From JACDBZ01 sp038233215 (GTDB lineage Bacteria; Chloroflexota; Limnocylindria; QHBO01), in assembly GCA_038233215.1 (NCBI GenBank), contig JBBSML010000002.1, forward strand, positions 1 through 64,000: a stretch of DNA of 64,000 nt, read 5' to 3'. The position numbers and the translations under genes were made by a program. This document shows positions 39,327 to 48,580 of the stretch, piece by piece (the stretch's first letter is position 1; every line of letters starts with the position of its first letter). The notes under the pieces were generated by a model. That model was given only the letters and a program-made list of their open reading frames with translations, had not been told where the DNA came from and ran no database searches.

Positions 39327-42300
39327 ATGGCCCGCCTGAGCAGCCCGATCTTCGTGGGGCGCGCCTCTGAGCTCGATCGCCTCCGGCATGCATTGCAATT
39401 GGCGTCGGTCCATCGGCCGGCCACCCGCCTGGTGGCCGGGGATGCGGGGATCGGCAAGACGCGGCTCATGAACGAGTTCGTGGCCGGCGCCCGGTCGTCC
39501 GGTGCTCATATCCTGATCGGCGACTGCCTTCAGCTCGGAGAGACCGGCCTACCGTACGCGCCGTTCGTCGGTGCGCTCAGACCCCTGTTTCAGTCGCTCT
39601 CGCCCGAACGCCTGGACGAGGTGATCGGCCCCGGCCGCGCCGAGCTGTCGCACCTCTTCCCCGACCTCGGGACGCCACGCTCACCGAGCGGCCGTCGCGG
39701 TGACGGAAGCCCGGGGGCCATCGCCGCGCAGGCGCGGCTGTTCGAGGTCGTCTTCTCAATCCTGAGGCGACTGTCGGACGATGCACCCATGGTCCTGATC
39801 CTCGAGGATCTGCATTGGGCCGACTCCTCCACCCGCGACCTCCTGCGCTTCCTCGTCCGCAACGCACGCGAGGCGAGGATGCTCTTCATCGGCACCTACC
39901 GATCGGACGAGCTTCATCGGCGCCATCCGCTTCGCCCGCTGCTAGCCGAGCTGCAGCGCCTGGAAAGCGTCGATATCACCGAGCTCAATGCGTTCGGCGC
40001 CGATGAGCTGGCCGAGCAGCTTGCCGGGATCACGGGTGAAGCGCCGGACCCGGAGCTCGTGTCGACGGTCCTGTCGCGCTCCGGCGGCAACCCGTTTTTC
40101 GTTGAGGAGCTCATGGCGGCCGGTGAAGCGGGGCTGGCGCTGCCTCGCAGCCTGCGCGATACACTCGAGGACCGCGTGCGACAGCTGGAGGGAGAGGCGC
40201 AACGCGTGCTCCGCATCGCGTCGGTGGCCGGCGCCAGAGTGGATCACGGCATCCTCGCCGAGGTGGCCGACGTGGACGAACGCGTCATGACCGAGGCGGT
40301 GCGCCAGGCGGTCGAGCACCACCTCCTGGTCCCCGCCGCCCCGGAAGAGGATCCCGGCTATCGGTTCCGCCATGCGCTCGTGCAGGAGGTGGTCTACGAC
40401 GAGCTGCTGCCCAATGAGCGCACGCAGCTGCACGCGGCGTATGCCGCCGTCCTTGGACGGCGGGCAATGAGCGACCCGCACGATCGTGCCGGCCTGGCTG
40501 CGCAACTGGCCCACCACTGGCTCCTGGCCCACGATCTCGAGCGGGCGCTGCCGGCAACGGTGGCCGCGGGACGAGCGGCAGCCCAGGCGTTCGCCTACCC
40601 CGAGGCACAGGCTTTTCTCGAGCGCAGCCTCGAGCTGTGGGCAAAGGTGGCACCCGAGCGGCTGCCGGCCGGCATCGACCGAACGGTGATCCTCGAAGAG
40701 GCCGCGGAGGCCGCCGCGCAGGCTGGGGATCCACGCCGATCGATCGACTTGGTTCGATCTGCGCTCGACGAGACGGACCCCATCGGTGAGCCGATGCGCG
40801 CCGGGGTCCTCCAGCATCGACTGGCCTGGTATCTGAACGAGTCTGGCGATTGGCAATCTGGCGTGGTCGCGATGGACCGCGCGGTCGCTCTGATCCCGAT
40901 CGACCCGCCCACCCACGAGCGCGCGCGCGTCGTGGCGGACCTTGCGCATTCCCTCATGGTTCGCAGTCGATTCAGCGAGTCGATGGCGCTCGCCGAGGCC
41001 GCCCTTGCCATCTCCAGGACGGTTGGTGCCACGCTGGCCGAGACTCGGGCGCTGACTGCGCTCGGCCTGGACCTCGCCTGCCGATCTGATCTCGAGCGCG
41101 GCATCCCGCTGCTGCGTGATGGATACGAACTCGCCCTGAGGCTGGGTGATCCCCAGGCCATCTTCCTCACCGCGGTTGCCCTCGGTTGGGCGCTCGACGA
41201 GGCCGCCAGGCATGAAGAGGCATTCGAGGTGGCTCGATCGGCGCGCGAGCGCCTGCGTGCGATGGGCGGTGAGGCACGGTTCGGCGGACAGCTCGGCTCG
41301 AAGATGGGTCGCGCGCTGTTCGATCTGGGTCGCTGGGATGAGGCGGCACGGGTGCTCGACACCACCATCGCCAGTGGCGCGACACGCTACGCGATGCGAT
41401 GGCTCCTCTCAAACCGGATTCAGCTGTACACCGCTCGCGGTCAGATCGCCCGAGCGCGTCGGGACCTGCTCACCTACGACGCGCTCGGTGAGCGGCTGGT
41501 CGGACCCGACCCGGATCTGATCAGCGCTCGCCGCGCCGAGCTCGCCGTCGTGGCCGGCGAGCCGATGGCGGCGCGGGAGATCATCGCGGAGACGCTCGAT
41601 CGGCTGATCGAACCGGACCTCGATACGGATGCGCGTCGCTTGATCGTGACCGGGCTGCGCGCGGAGTCGGACGAGGCTGATGCGGCGCGCGGAGCGAGTG
41701 ATCCAAGGCGGGAAGCCGTCGCAATAGCGCGGACCGACGAGCTCGAGGAACAGATGCAGCACCACATCGCGCGGGTGCGCGAGGTGGCATCGCAGCCGGC
41801 GGCGGCGATCGAGGCTGATCACCTGCTCGCCAGGGCGCTTGCCTCACGCGCGCGCGGCGAGGTGGACGTCGACGTCTGGGATGCTGCGGTCGCCGCTCGA
41901 CGAGCCCTCGGGCGTCCGTACGAGCTCGCACGGGCGCTCGCGCATCTCGCGGCCATCGCATTCGTGGCGCGCAAGCGCGAGGACGGTGCCTCGGCGCTCG
42001 CGGAGGCGCATGCCATCGCCGTCGAGCTGGGGGCGCGGCCGCTGCGCGAGGCGATCGAGTCACTCGCGCGCCGCGCACGTATCGGCCTGGAGGGCGTCGA
42101 AACGGCCGAAGATGCCGCCGGCCGGCTGGGGCTCACCGCGCGCGAACGCGAAGTCCTCTCACTGCTCGCGGACGGCCGCAGCAACCGTCAGATCGGCGAC
42201 AAGCTGTTCATGGCCGAGAGCACCGCCGGCGTGCACGTCAGCAACATCCTCGGGAAGCTCGGCGTGACTCGCCGAACCGAGGCGGCCGCCATGGCCCATC

Positions 42301-42410
42301 GCCTGGGACTCTTCAGCTCAGCTGACCGCGCGATCCTTGGGCCGGACGTGAGCCGCCAGCCGGTCGATGAGCAGCCGAACCTCGTCCTCGGTGTTGTAGA
42401 ACGCGGGTGA
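39327..42410 (+). CDS. Large ATP-binding LuxR-family regulator (LAL type)
   Basis: The 1027-residue STAND-type regulator has an N-terminal AAA ATPase (FVGRASELDRL, Walker A GDAGIGKTRLM near residue 37, LILEDLHWADSSTRDLLRFL as Walker B). A long helical TPR-like sensor region follows, then a C-terminal LuxR DNA-binding domain at about 933-1000 (LGLTAREREVLSLLADGRSN, then VHVSNILGKLGVTRRTEAAA). Such proteins bind an inducer through the helical region and activate catabolic or secondary-metabolite genes. The ligand is unknown. ATG 39327 was chosen from the TATGAT box seven bases upstream. The 3' end overlaps the convergent aminotransferase gene by 93 bases. Confidence 0.9.
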   Translation: MARLSSPIFVGRASELDRLRHALQLASVHRPATRLVAGDAGIGKTRLMNEFVAGARSSGAHILIGDCLQLGETGLPYAPFVGALRPLFQSLSPERLDEVIGPGRAELSHLFPDLGTPRSPSGRRGDGSPGAIAAQARLFEVVFSILRRLSDDAPMVLILEDLHWADSSTRDLLRFLVRNAREARMLFIGTYRSDELHRRHPLRPLLAELQRLESVDITELNAFGADELAEQLAGITGEAPDPELVSTVLSRSGGNPFFVEELMAAGEAGLALPRSLRDTLEDRVRQLEGEAQRVLRIASVAGARVDHGILAEVADVDERVMTEAVRQAVEHHLLVPAAPEEDPGYRFRHALVQEVVYDELLPNERTQLHAAYAAVLGRRAMSDPHDRAGLAAQLAHHWLLAHDLERALPATVAAGRAAAQAFAYPEAQAFLERSLELWAKVAPERLPAGIDRTVILEEAAEAAAQAGDPRRSIDLVRSALDETDPIGEPMRAGVLQHRLAWYLNESGDWQSGVVAMDRAVALIPIDPPTHERARVVADLAHSLMVRSRFSESMALAEAALAISRTVGATLAETRALTALGLDLACRSDLERGIPLLRDGYELALRLGDPQAIFLTAVALGWALDEAARHEEAFEVARSARERLRAMGGEARFGGQLGSKMGRALFDLGRWDEAARVLDTTIASGATRYAMRWLLSNRIQLYTARGQIARARRDLLTYDALGERLVGPDPDLISARRAELAVVAGEPMAAREIIAETLDRLIEPDLDTDARRLIVTGLRAESDEADAARGASDPRREAVAIARTDELEEQMQHHIARVREVASQPAAAIEADHLLARALASRARGEVDVDVWDAAVAARRALGRPYELARALAHLAAIAFVARKREDGASALAEAHAIAVELGARPLREAIESLARRARIGLEGVETAEDAAGRLGLTAREREVLSLLADGRSNRQIGDKLFMAESTAGVHVSNILGKLGVTRRTEAAAMAHRLGLFSSADRAILGPDVSRQPVDEQPNLVLGVVERG

Positions 42411-43571
42411 GCAGCGCACGATTCCGGGCCGGAAGTCGACGATGATCCCGTCGTCGGCCAGTGCGTCGACGACGGGCTTCGGATCCCCGACCGCGATCGG
42501 GACGATCCCGCCGCGTCGTGACGCATCCCGCACGCCCCGCACCTCGAGTCCGGCATCGTCGGCGAGCCCGATCAGGAGCTGCCCGAGATCACGGGTGCGC
42601 TCGCCGAGTCGCTCGACGCCGATCTCCCGGACGAGCTCCGCACCTCCACGCGCTATCGCCGCCGATGGGACCGACGGCGTGCCGAGCTCATAGCGCCGAC
42701 CGTCGGGCGCTAACTCGAGCTCGTCAATCGCGAAGGCGAACTGGTGCGCGCTGCTGAACCAGCCCGTCGTCGTCGGGATGAGCGCCTCGCGGAGGGCCGG
42801 CCGCACTCGCATGAATGCCGTTCCCGGTCCACCGAACAGCCATTTCAGCGTTCCCGAGACGTAGATGTCGATCTCCTCACCGGCTTTGTCGCCGGCGAGG
42901 TCCGTGGGAATGATGCCGGTGGCCTGGTAGGCGTCCACGAGGATTAGTGCGCCGCGTTCGTGGCAGATCCGCGCGAGCGCTGCCGTATCGTTGCGGGCAC
43001 CGGTGGTGAAGAAGACCTGACCGAGGGCAACCAGCGCGGTGCGCTCGTCGATTGCCTCGTCAAGGGCATCCAGCTCGACGGTCAATCCGTCGGCCGAGGG
43101 GACCACGACCAACTCAACGCCGAGCGTTGCGCGCGCCAGCCATTGATGCCCGATCGTCGGAAAATCGAGCGCTGTCGTCACGACGCGCATGCGCGGCTCG
43201 CTTCCCGCGGTGATTCCCGCGGCCGTCAGGCGGTCGAGGCTGGCCCGATCGCCGCGGTGGATCGGGTCCAGCGCCGAGGCGATGACCGCCAGCGCGGTGC
43301 TCACGTTCGGAGCGAGCGAGATCTCGTCGCCGGGAGCACCGACGATCGCGCCGAAGTCGTTGCGCAGGCCGTCGAGCTCGCCGAGCCAGCGCCGATACCA
43401 TGCGCGCGCGCCGAGCTCGTCCCAGTCAGCCAAAAAGGAGTCCAGCCGGCGTCGAGATCGCTCAGACCGTGCGCCGAGCGAACAGGTGTTCAGGTAGACC
43501 GACGCGTCCAGCAATGGAAACTCGGAACGGTAGTCGACCAGCTCGGGGTGACGGGCGTCGGACGGTGACAT
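42318..43571 (-). CDS. Class V aminotransferase / cysteine-desulfurase-like PLP enzyme
   Basis: The 417-residue PLP-dependent protein has fold-type I features: FPLLDASVYLNTCSLGARSE at the N-terminus, ISLAPNVSTALAVIASALD, VDAYQATGIIP (PLP-binding Asp) and YVSGTLKWLFGGPGTAFMRV with the Schiff-base lysine. It resembles kynureninase-like and isopenicillin-N epimerase-like members, and the substrate cannot be fixed. The start is ATG 43571, with a TATCCT box nine bases upstream. The last 93 bases lie antisense within the LuxR-type gene, so the two ends overlap tail to tail. Confidence 0.85.
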   Translation of the reverse strand: MSPSDARHPELVDYRSEFPLLDASVYLNTCSLGARSERSRRRLDSFLADWDELGARAWYRRWLGELDGLRNDFGAIVGAPGDEISLAPNVSTALAVIASALDPIHRGDRASLDRLTAAGITAGSEPRMRVVTTALDFPTIGHQWLARATLGVELVVVPSADGLTVELDALDEAIDERTALVALGQVFFTTGARNDTAALARICHERGALILVDAYQATGIIPTDLAGDKAGEEIDIYVSGTLKWLFGGPGTAFMRVRPALREALIPTTTGWFSSAHQFAFAIDELELAPDGRRYELGTPSVPSAAIARGGAELVREIGVERLGERTRDLGQLLIGLADDAGLEVRGVRDASRRGGIVPIAVGDPKPVVDALADDGIIVDFRPGIVRCSPAFYNTEDEVRLLIDRLAAHVRPKDRAVS

Positions 43572-43587
43572 GGGACGGCAAGGATAG

Positions 43588-43866
43588 CCCCGGCGGCTCA
43601 CCTATCTGGGTGCGGGTCTGCCGCTCCTGCTGCTGTTTGCGCTCAGTGGCCAGTCGCCGCTCCTCGTGCTCAACGGGGAGATCGTGGCGGTCGAGGTCAT
43701 CCGCGCGCTGGTGGGCAGCGTCGGCATCGTGGCCGCGGTGCCGCTGACGACCGTGGTCGCCGCCGTGCTGATGGTTCCTGCCGAAGCAGCCGCCGACGCC
43801 GCCTGGGGCACGGCGCTACACTCGGCGCGCCCGTTGAGCCAGCCGGAGAGCCGATGCCAGACCTGA
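43588..43866 (+). pseudogene. YibE/F-family membrane protein, C-terminal remnant
   Basis: The frame is open from just after a TAG at 43585 and encodes two hydrophobic segments: YLGAGLPLLLLFALSG and EVIRALVGSVGIVAAVPLTT. The central stretch, VLNGEIVAVEVIRALVGSVG, matches the C-terminal end of YibE/F proteins, which are normally several hundred residues long. The upstream part is replaced by the divergent aminotransferase gene, and no good start codon precedes the first helix (GTG 43666 would give 66 residues). The frame runs 13 bases into metK. Confidence 0.6.
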
Positions 43867-45047
43867 CCCCGCCCGTCCTGTTCACCTCCGAATCGGTGAC
43901 CGAGGGACACCCCGACAAGCTGTGCGACGCCGTGGCAGATGCGATCCTGGACGACGTCCTGCGACACGACCCGAACGCGCGCGCCGCGGTGGAAGTCGCC
44001 ACGACGACGGGCCTGGTCCTGGTCCTGGGCGAGCTGACGACGACTCATTACGTGGACGTGCAGGAGGTCGTGCGCCGGACCGTTCGCGAGGTCGGCTACA
44101 ACGACAGCCGGCTCGGATTTGACTGGGAGACGTGCGGAACGATGACCGCCATCAAGGAGCAGTCACCCGATATCGCCCTCGGTGTCGATCATGCGCTCGA
44201 GGCCCGCGAGGGGCTCGAGGCCGATGAGCTTGGCGCGGGAGACCAGGGAATGATGTTCGGCTATGCATCGGACGAATCGGACGAGCTGATGCCGATGCCG
44301 ATCCTATTGGCTCATCGCGTGGCACGCCGACTGGCCCAGGTTCGCAAGGACGGAACGCTCCCGTTTCTGCGTCCAGATGGGAAGAGCCAGATCACCGTCG
44401 AGTACGACGCCGATGGCCGGCCGCGGCGTGTGCATACCGTGCTGGTCAGCACCCAGCACGATCCAGAGGTCGACCTTGCCGCTCTCACGTCTGCGGTCCG
44501 CGAGCAGGTCGTGAATGCCGCGATCCCCGCCGAGCTGCTCGATGACGAGACGCGCCACCTCGTCAACCCGACCGGCCGCTTCGTGATCGGCGGACCGATG
44601 GGAGATTCGGGCCTCTCGGGGCGCACGATCATCGTCGATACCTACGGTGGCATGGCACGCCACGGTGGCGGCTCGTTCAGTGGCAAGGACCCGACCAAGG
44701 TCGACCGCTCCGGCGCCTACATGGCTCGCTACGTGGCCAAGAACGTCGTCGCAGCCGGGCTGGCGCGCCGTTGCGAGATCCAGCTGGCGTATGCGATCGG
44801 CGTCGCGCATCCGCTTGCCATCAATGTACAGACCTACGGAACGGGGACCTGCTCGGAGGCACGGCTGGCCGAGGCGATCCAGCGCTCGTTCGACCTGCGG
44901 CCGGGCCCCATCATCCGAGATCTTGACCTGCGCAGACCGATCTACCGCCAGACGGCCGCCTACGGCCACTTTGGCCGCGACGATCTGGACCTGCCATGGG
45001 AGCGCGTCGATCGGGTCGATGAGCTTCAGGCCGCCGCGCGCCGCTGA
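43854..45047 (+). CDS. metK: S-adenosylmethionine synthetase
   Basis: MetK makes SAM from methionine and ATP. The 397-residue protein has all three family signatures: TSESVTEGHPDKLCD at the N-terminus, GAGDQGMMFGYA near residue 126 and GGGSFSGKDPTKVDRSGAYM near 273. The length is standard. GGAGAG lies a few bases before ATG 43854. With ahcY 5 kb upstream it supplies the methyl cycle. No SAM riboswitch is visible in front of it. Confidence 0.98.
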   Translation: MPDLTPPVLFTSESVTEGHPDKLCDAVADAILDDVLRHDPNARAAVEVATTTGLVLVLGELTTTHYVDVQEVVRRTVREVGYNDSRLGFDWETCGTMTAIKEQSPDIALGVDHALEAREGLEADELGAGDQGMMFGYASDESDELMPMPILLAHRVARRLAQVRKDGTLPFLRPDGKSQITVEYDADGRPRRVHTVLVSTQHDPEVDLAALTSAVREQVVNAAIPAELLDDETRHLVNPTGRFVIGGPMGDSGLSGRTIIVDTYGGMARHGGGSFSGKDPTKVDRSGAYMARYVAKNVVAAGLARRCEIQLAYAIGVAHPLAINVQTYGTGTCSEARLAEAIQRSFDLRPGPIIRDLDLRRPIYRQTAAYGHFGRDDLDLPWERVDRVDELQAAARR

Positions 45048-45057
45048 GGGCTGGCGG

Positions 45058-45702
45058 ATGGGCAGCGGCCACACGCATACGCATCCGCGCCCGTCGTGGG
45101 GCGAGCCGCGGCCAGGTTGGTTGCGACGGCTTGTGACGCGCGCCAGCGCCGCACTGGCGACCGGCGCGCCCACCGCTCGCCGTGGGCTCCGCGAGCTGCC
45201 GCTGGCACTCCGCCGCACCGCGCTGGCGGCGCCCTACCTGGAGGCCGAGCGAGCGAACGATCATCGCCGCGCCGGCGCCGCAGCCGCATCGGCCATGGAT
45301 CGCGCGCTGTCCGATCATGAGTGGTGGCCGGCCGATGCATGGGCCCACCGGGCGCTCTGGCACTTCGAACAGGCGGGGATGACGCTGCAGGCGACACGGC
45401 AGGCCCGCCGGATCGGCGATCTGCGGGTCGCGGCCGGCGACCCGCAGAGCGCGCGCCGCTACTATGCCGAGGCAATTGACGAGGCACGCGACGTCGGCGC
45501 GGAGCACGAGCAGGGGCTCGCCGCGCTGGGCCTCGGGCGCGCATTACTGCACCTCGGTGACGTGACGGGCGCCCGCCGCCTGGCCGGAGCATCCGAGACG
45601 CTGCTCGAACGTGCGCGGGCGCCGATCGGTGAGGTCGAGGAGGCTCGGCAGCTCCGCGGGGCCGAGCTGGTCGTGGGCAATCGACGGGAGGAGAACGAAT
45701 GA
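45058..45702 (+). CDS. Helical, TPR-like protein of unknown function
   Basis: The 214-residue protein starts with a His-rich segment (GHTHTHPRPSWGEP). Consecutive amphipathic helices follow, with a TPR-like pattern such as EWWPADAWAHRALWHFEQAG, GDPQSARRYYAEAIDEARDV and HEQGLAALGLGRALLHLGDV. I do not recognise a family with certainty. It lies ten bases after metK and overlaps proC by four, so it is translated from a metK-orf-proC transcript. It may be a scaffold or adaptor. No catalytic motif is visible. Confidence 0.65.
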   Translation: MGSGHTHTHPRPSWGEPRPGWLRRLVTRASAALATGAPTARRGLRELPLALRRTALAAPYLEAERANDHRRAGAAAASAMDRALSDHEWWPADAWAHRALWHFEQAGMTLQATRQARRIGDLRVAAGDPQSARRYYAEAIDEARDVGAEHEQGLAALGLGRALLHLGDVTGARRLAGASETLLERARAPIGEVEEARQLRGAELVVGNRREENE

Positions 45703-46544
45703 CCGCGCGACGTCAGATGCGGGTTGGAATCATTGGGGCCGGCGTGATGGCCGAGGCGATGATCGCCGGTCTGCTCGCCAATAAGGCCGTGACTCCCGAA
45801 CAGTTGGCGGCATCGCACCCGCGCAGCGATCGGCGCGACGTGCTCGCCGAGCGGCATGGCATCCATCCGGTCGCCTCCAACGGTGACGTGCTGGGCGATG
45901 CCGAGGTCGTTGTCCTGGCGGTGAAGCCACAGATGCTGACCCGGGTGATGCGCGAGCTTCGGGGCCGGATCGGGGCGGAGCAGGTCGTGCTGTCGATCGT
46001 GGCCGGCGCGACGTTGCGCACCCTGGTCGACGGTCTTCAGCACGCGGCCGTCGTACGAGCCATGCCGAACACGCCGTCGCAGATCCGTCGTGGCATGACG
46101 GTCTGGAGCCCGTCGGATGCTTGCACCGCCAGGCAGCGGGACCTGGCACGGGCGGCCCTCCGTTCGCTCGGCGACGAACGTGAGGTCGCCGATGAATCAT
46201 TCGTCGCCATGGCCACCGCCCTCTCGGGTTCGGGGCCCACGTACCTGTTCGCGGTCATGGAGGCGCTCATCGATGCCGGAGTCCACATGGGCTTCCCGCG
46301 CGAGCTGGCGCACGACCTGGTGGTGGCGACCCTCGTCGGATCGGCCGAGTACGCGCAGCAGTCGGAACTGCACCCCGCTCAGCTGCGCAACGCGGTCACC
46401 TCGCCGGGCGGCACCAGCGCCGCGGCCATCTACGAGCTCGAGAAGGGACGCATCCGGACCGTCTTCTCCGATGCCGTGTGGGCCGCGTATCGGCGCACGC
46501 TGGAGCTTGGCGAGCGCCTGGAGGCCGAGGTCGACCGCGAATAG
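45699..46544 (+). CDS. proC: Pyrroline-5-carboxylate reductase
   Basis: ProC performs the last step of proline synthesis, reducing pyrroline-5-carboxylate with NAD(P)H. The 281-residue protein has the dinucleotide motif VGIIGAGVMAEAMIAGLL at the N-terminus, VVLAVKPQMLTRVM, RAMPNTPSQIRRGMT, and the C-terminal SGSGPTYLFAVMEALIDAGV with the dimerisation domain (TSPGGTSAAAIYELE). It overlaps the preceding gene by ATGA. Confidence 0.95.
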   Translation: MTARRQMRVGIIGAGVMAEAMIAGLLANKAVTPEQLAASHPRSDRRDVLAERHGIHPVASNGDVLGDAEVVVLAVKPQMLTRVMRELRGRIGAEQVVLSIVAGATLRTLVDGLQHAAVVRAMPNTPSQIRRGMTVWSPSDACTARQRDLARAALRSLGDEREVADESFVAMATALSGSGPTYLFAVMEALIDAGVHMGFPRELAHDLVVATLVGSAEYAQQSELHPAQLRNAVTSPGGTSAAAIYELEKGRIRTVFSDAVWAAYRRTLELGERLEAEVDRE

Positions 46545-46703
46545 CGCTCTGCGGCGCTCGGCCGCGGGTGCCCTCCACGGCTCCGATCCGATTCCTCTCG
46601 GGCGATCATCGGCTCGAAGCGTCGATCCGACCTTGCTCTCCGGTGGTGAGAATGCGATAGGAAAGCGCAGCCGGGCGGCGGCCCATCGGGGGTGATCCTC
46701 TGG

Positions 46704-46709
46704 TAGCCT
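46704..46709 (+). promoter_or_regulatory. Candidate leaderless -10 box for the mannose-1-phosphate guanylyltransferase gene
   Basis: TAGCCT, preceded by TGG, ends seven bases before ATG 46717. There is no Shine-Dalgarno sequence, and no gene lies in the preceding 159 bases. Confidence 0.4.
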
Positions 46710-46716
46710 CAGGCCG

Positions 46717-47787
46717 ATGTTTGCGATCGTGATGGCCGGCGGTGCCGGCACCCGACTCTGGCCACTCTCGCGGCGCGAGACACCGAAGCAGCTGCTGCCC
46801 CTGACCGGCGACACGAGCCTGCTCCAGCAGACGGTCGCGCGACTCGGTTCCGTCCTGAAACCGCACGACATCTACGTCATCACCAGCCAGGCGCACGTGA
46901 GGCCCACGCAGCGCCAGCTGCCCCAGCTTCCCGAGAACAATATTCTGGGAGAGCCGCTCGCGCGCTCGACGGCGGTCGCGGCGGCACTGGCGACGGTCAT
47001 GGCCCGCCGAGACAGCGACGAGGTGACCATCGTTGTGCCGGCCGACCACTTCGTGTCGGACGAGGACGCCTTCGCCGATGGACTGCGCGAGGCCGCGCGG
47101 GTTGCGGAGCGCGGCTACCTGGTCACGCTCGGCGTGGTTCCCACCAATGCGGCCACGGGCTACGGATACATCAAGGCCGGCAAGCGCCTTCACCCCGACG
47201 TGACGACGGCGCTCGTCGAGCGCTTTGTCGAGAAGCCAGATGCGACCCGGGCCGCCGAATTTCTGAAGGCGGGCAACCATTACTGGAACGCCGGCATCTT
47301 CGTGTGGCGCGTGTATGCCTTCCGGCAGGCGCTCGAGCGCTTCCAACCCGAGCTGGCCGCTGCGCTCGACGAGGTCCAGGCGCTACATCGCACGCCGGGA
47401 TGGCTGAGCGAGGTGCGAGCCATCCTCGAAACGGTGCCGGCCATCACGATCGACGTCGGCATCGCGGAACCGGCGGCCGCCGAAGGCCGCATGGCGGTTG
47501 TGCCGTTGAACGCGGGCTGGTCCGATATCGGCTCATGGTCGGCGCTTCTCGAGGCCCTCTCGGGAGCCAGCGGTGCTGACATGGTCGCCAGCGGTAACCA
47601 TCTCGATCGTGGCTCGCACCGGGTCCTGGTGCACGGTGGCGATCGCCTGGTCGTTACGGTCGGCCTCGAGGATCTGATCATCGTGGACACTCCCGATGCG
47701 CTGCTCGTCTGTCACCGCGACCGTGCCGAAGAGATCAAGCCCGTCCTCGATGAGATCGCTCGCACGGCAGGGGAGCGCTACCTCTGA
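46717..47787 (+). CDS. manC: Mannose-1-phosphate guanylyltransferase
   Basis: The enzyme makes GDP-mannose from mannose-1-phosphate and GTP. The 356-residue protein has the nucleotidyltransferase signature VMAGGAGTRLWPLSRRETPK and the downstream VPADHFVSDEDAF, FVEKPDATRAAEFL, YWNAGIFVW and NAGWSDIGSWSALLE segments typical of the GMP family. It is a stand-alone form without the C-terminal isomerase domain of bifunctional ManC, and a separate SIS isomerase gene lies 2.2 kb downstream. It begins a four-gene sugar-nucleotide block. Confidence 0.93.
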   Translation: MFAIVMAGGAGTRLWPLSRRETPKQLLPLTGDTSLLQQTVARLGSVLKPHDIYVITSQAHVRPTQRQLPQLPENNILGEPLARSTAVAAALATVMARRDSDEVTIVVPADHFVSDEDAFADGLREAARVAERGYLVTLGVVPTNAATGYGYIKAGKRLHPDVTTALVERFVEKPDATRAAEFLKAGNHYWNAGIFVWRVYAFRQALERFQPELAAALDEVQALHRTPGWLSEVRAILETVPAITIDVGIAEPAAAEGRMAVVPLNAGWSDIGSWSALLEALSGASGADMVASGNHLDRGSHRVLVHGGDRLVVTVGLEDLIIVDTPDALLVCHRDRAEEIKPVLDEIARTAGERYL

Positions 47788-47822
47788 GCTCGCCGGTCCG
47801 ACACGCCTGGCTCGCTCGGCTG

Positions 47823-48428
47823 GTGGGACACGGACTGGCGTGGTACATCCGCCTCGTGGGCGCGACATGCCGGGTCCACGGTCCGACGGTCACCCAGGAC
47901 CAGGTGGTGCTCGCCTTCTGGCACGAGTACAACCTCGCCGCAGCGATCGCTGCCTGGCGCATGCGGGCTCATCGGCACCACGTCAGCTTCAGCACCCGGA
48001 CGTTTCGCGGAGAGGCGATGAGCACCATGCTGGCGTCGCTCGGCTCCGGATCCGTGCAGCTGCCGGCTGAAGGCGAGCGATCCGAGGCGGCCCGCCTCTC
48101 ACTGGAGCTGGCGCGCGTCGGCCGCGATGGCGCCTCGCCGGTCGTCAGCCCGGATGGCCCACTCGGTCCCTACCGGCGGGCCAAGCCGGGCGCGTTGATC
48201 GTCGCCCGCGAGGCCGGCGTTCCCCTTCAGCCATGGGCCGTCATGGCCCGCCCGTCCATTCGGCTCAGCAACCGCTGGGATCGGCACATCGTGCCACTGC
48301 CGTTCTGCCGCCTCAGGGTCGAACAGGCGGAGCCGATCCTGGTGGGACCTCGCGAGCCACTTCGTCCACTGCTGGCCCGCCTTCAGGCGGCGCTCGAGGC
48401 GGTCGCTGCGAGGGCCGATCGGGCCTAG
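47823..48428 (+). CDS. DUF374 / lysophospholipid-acyltransferase-like protein
   Basis: The 201-residue protein matches the DUF374 family of LPLAT-like proteins: VVLAFWHEYNLAAAIAAWRM near the N-terminus (family LWH...), SFSTRTFRGEAMSTMLASLG, and SPDGPLGPYRRAKPGALIVA (family TPDGPRGP). The H(x4)D arrangement is degenerate, as is usual for this family. It probably acylates a lipid or glycolipid at the membrane. It follows manC after 35 bases, so it could modify a mannosylated lipid, which is an inference from position. Confidence 0.75.
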   Translation: MGHGLAWYIRLVGATCRVHGPTVTQDQVVLAFWHEYNLAAAIAAWRMRAHRHHVSFSTRTFRGEAMSTMLASLGSGSVQLPAEGERSEAARLSLELARVGRDGASPVVSPDGPLGPYRRAKPGALIVAREAGVPLQPWAVMARPSIRLSNRWDRHIVPLPFCRLRVEQAEPILVGPREPLRPLLARLQAALEAVAARADRA

Positions 48429-48580
48429 CACCCGCGCCGTTGCGTGGGGCGGGCGTATCCGCGATGCGTGTCCGTTATGCCCGTGGGGCGCATGTCGCGG
48501 CGGCATGGGCGCCGGCTCGGACGTCGGAGGGCACGCGAGATCGCTACGATGGACCTTGCACATTCACGATCTGTAGCCGA

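Noticed and set aside
43600..43853. SAM riboswitch upstream of metK
   Set aside because: The region is an open frame with YibE/F similarity, and none of the conserved SAM-aptamer blocks is visible.
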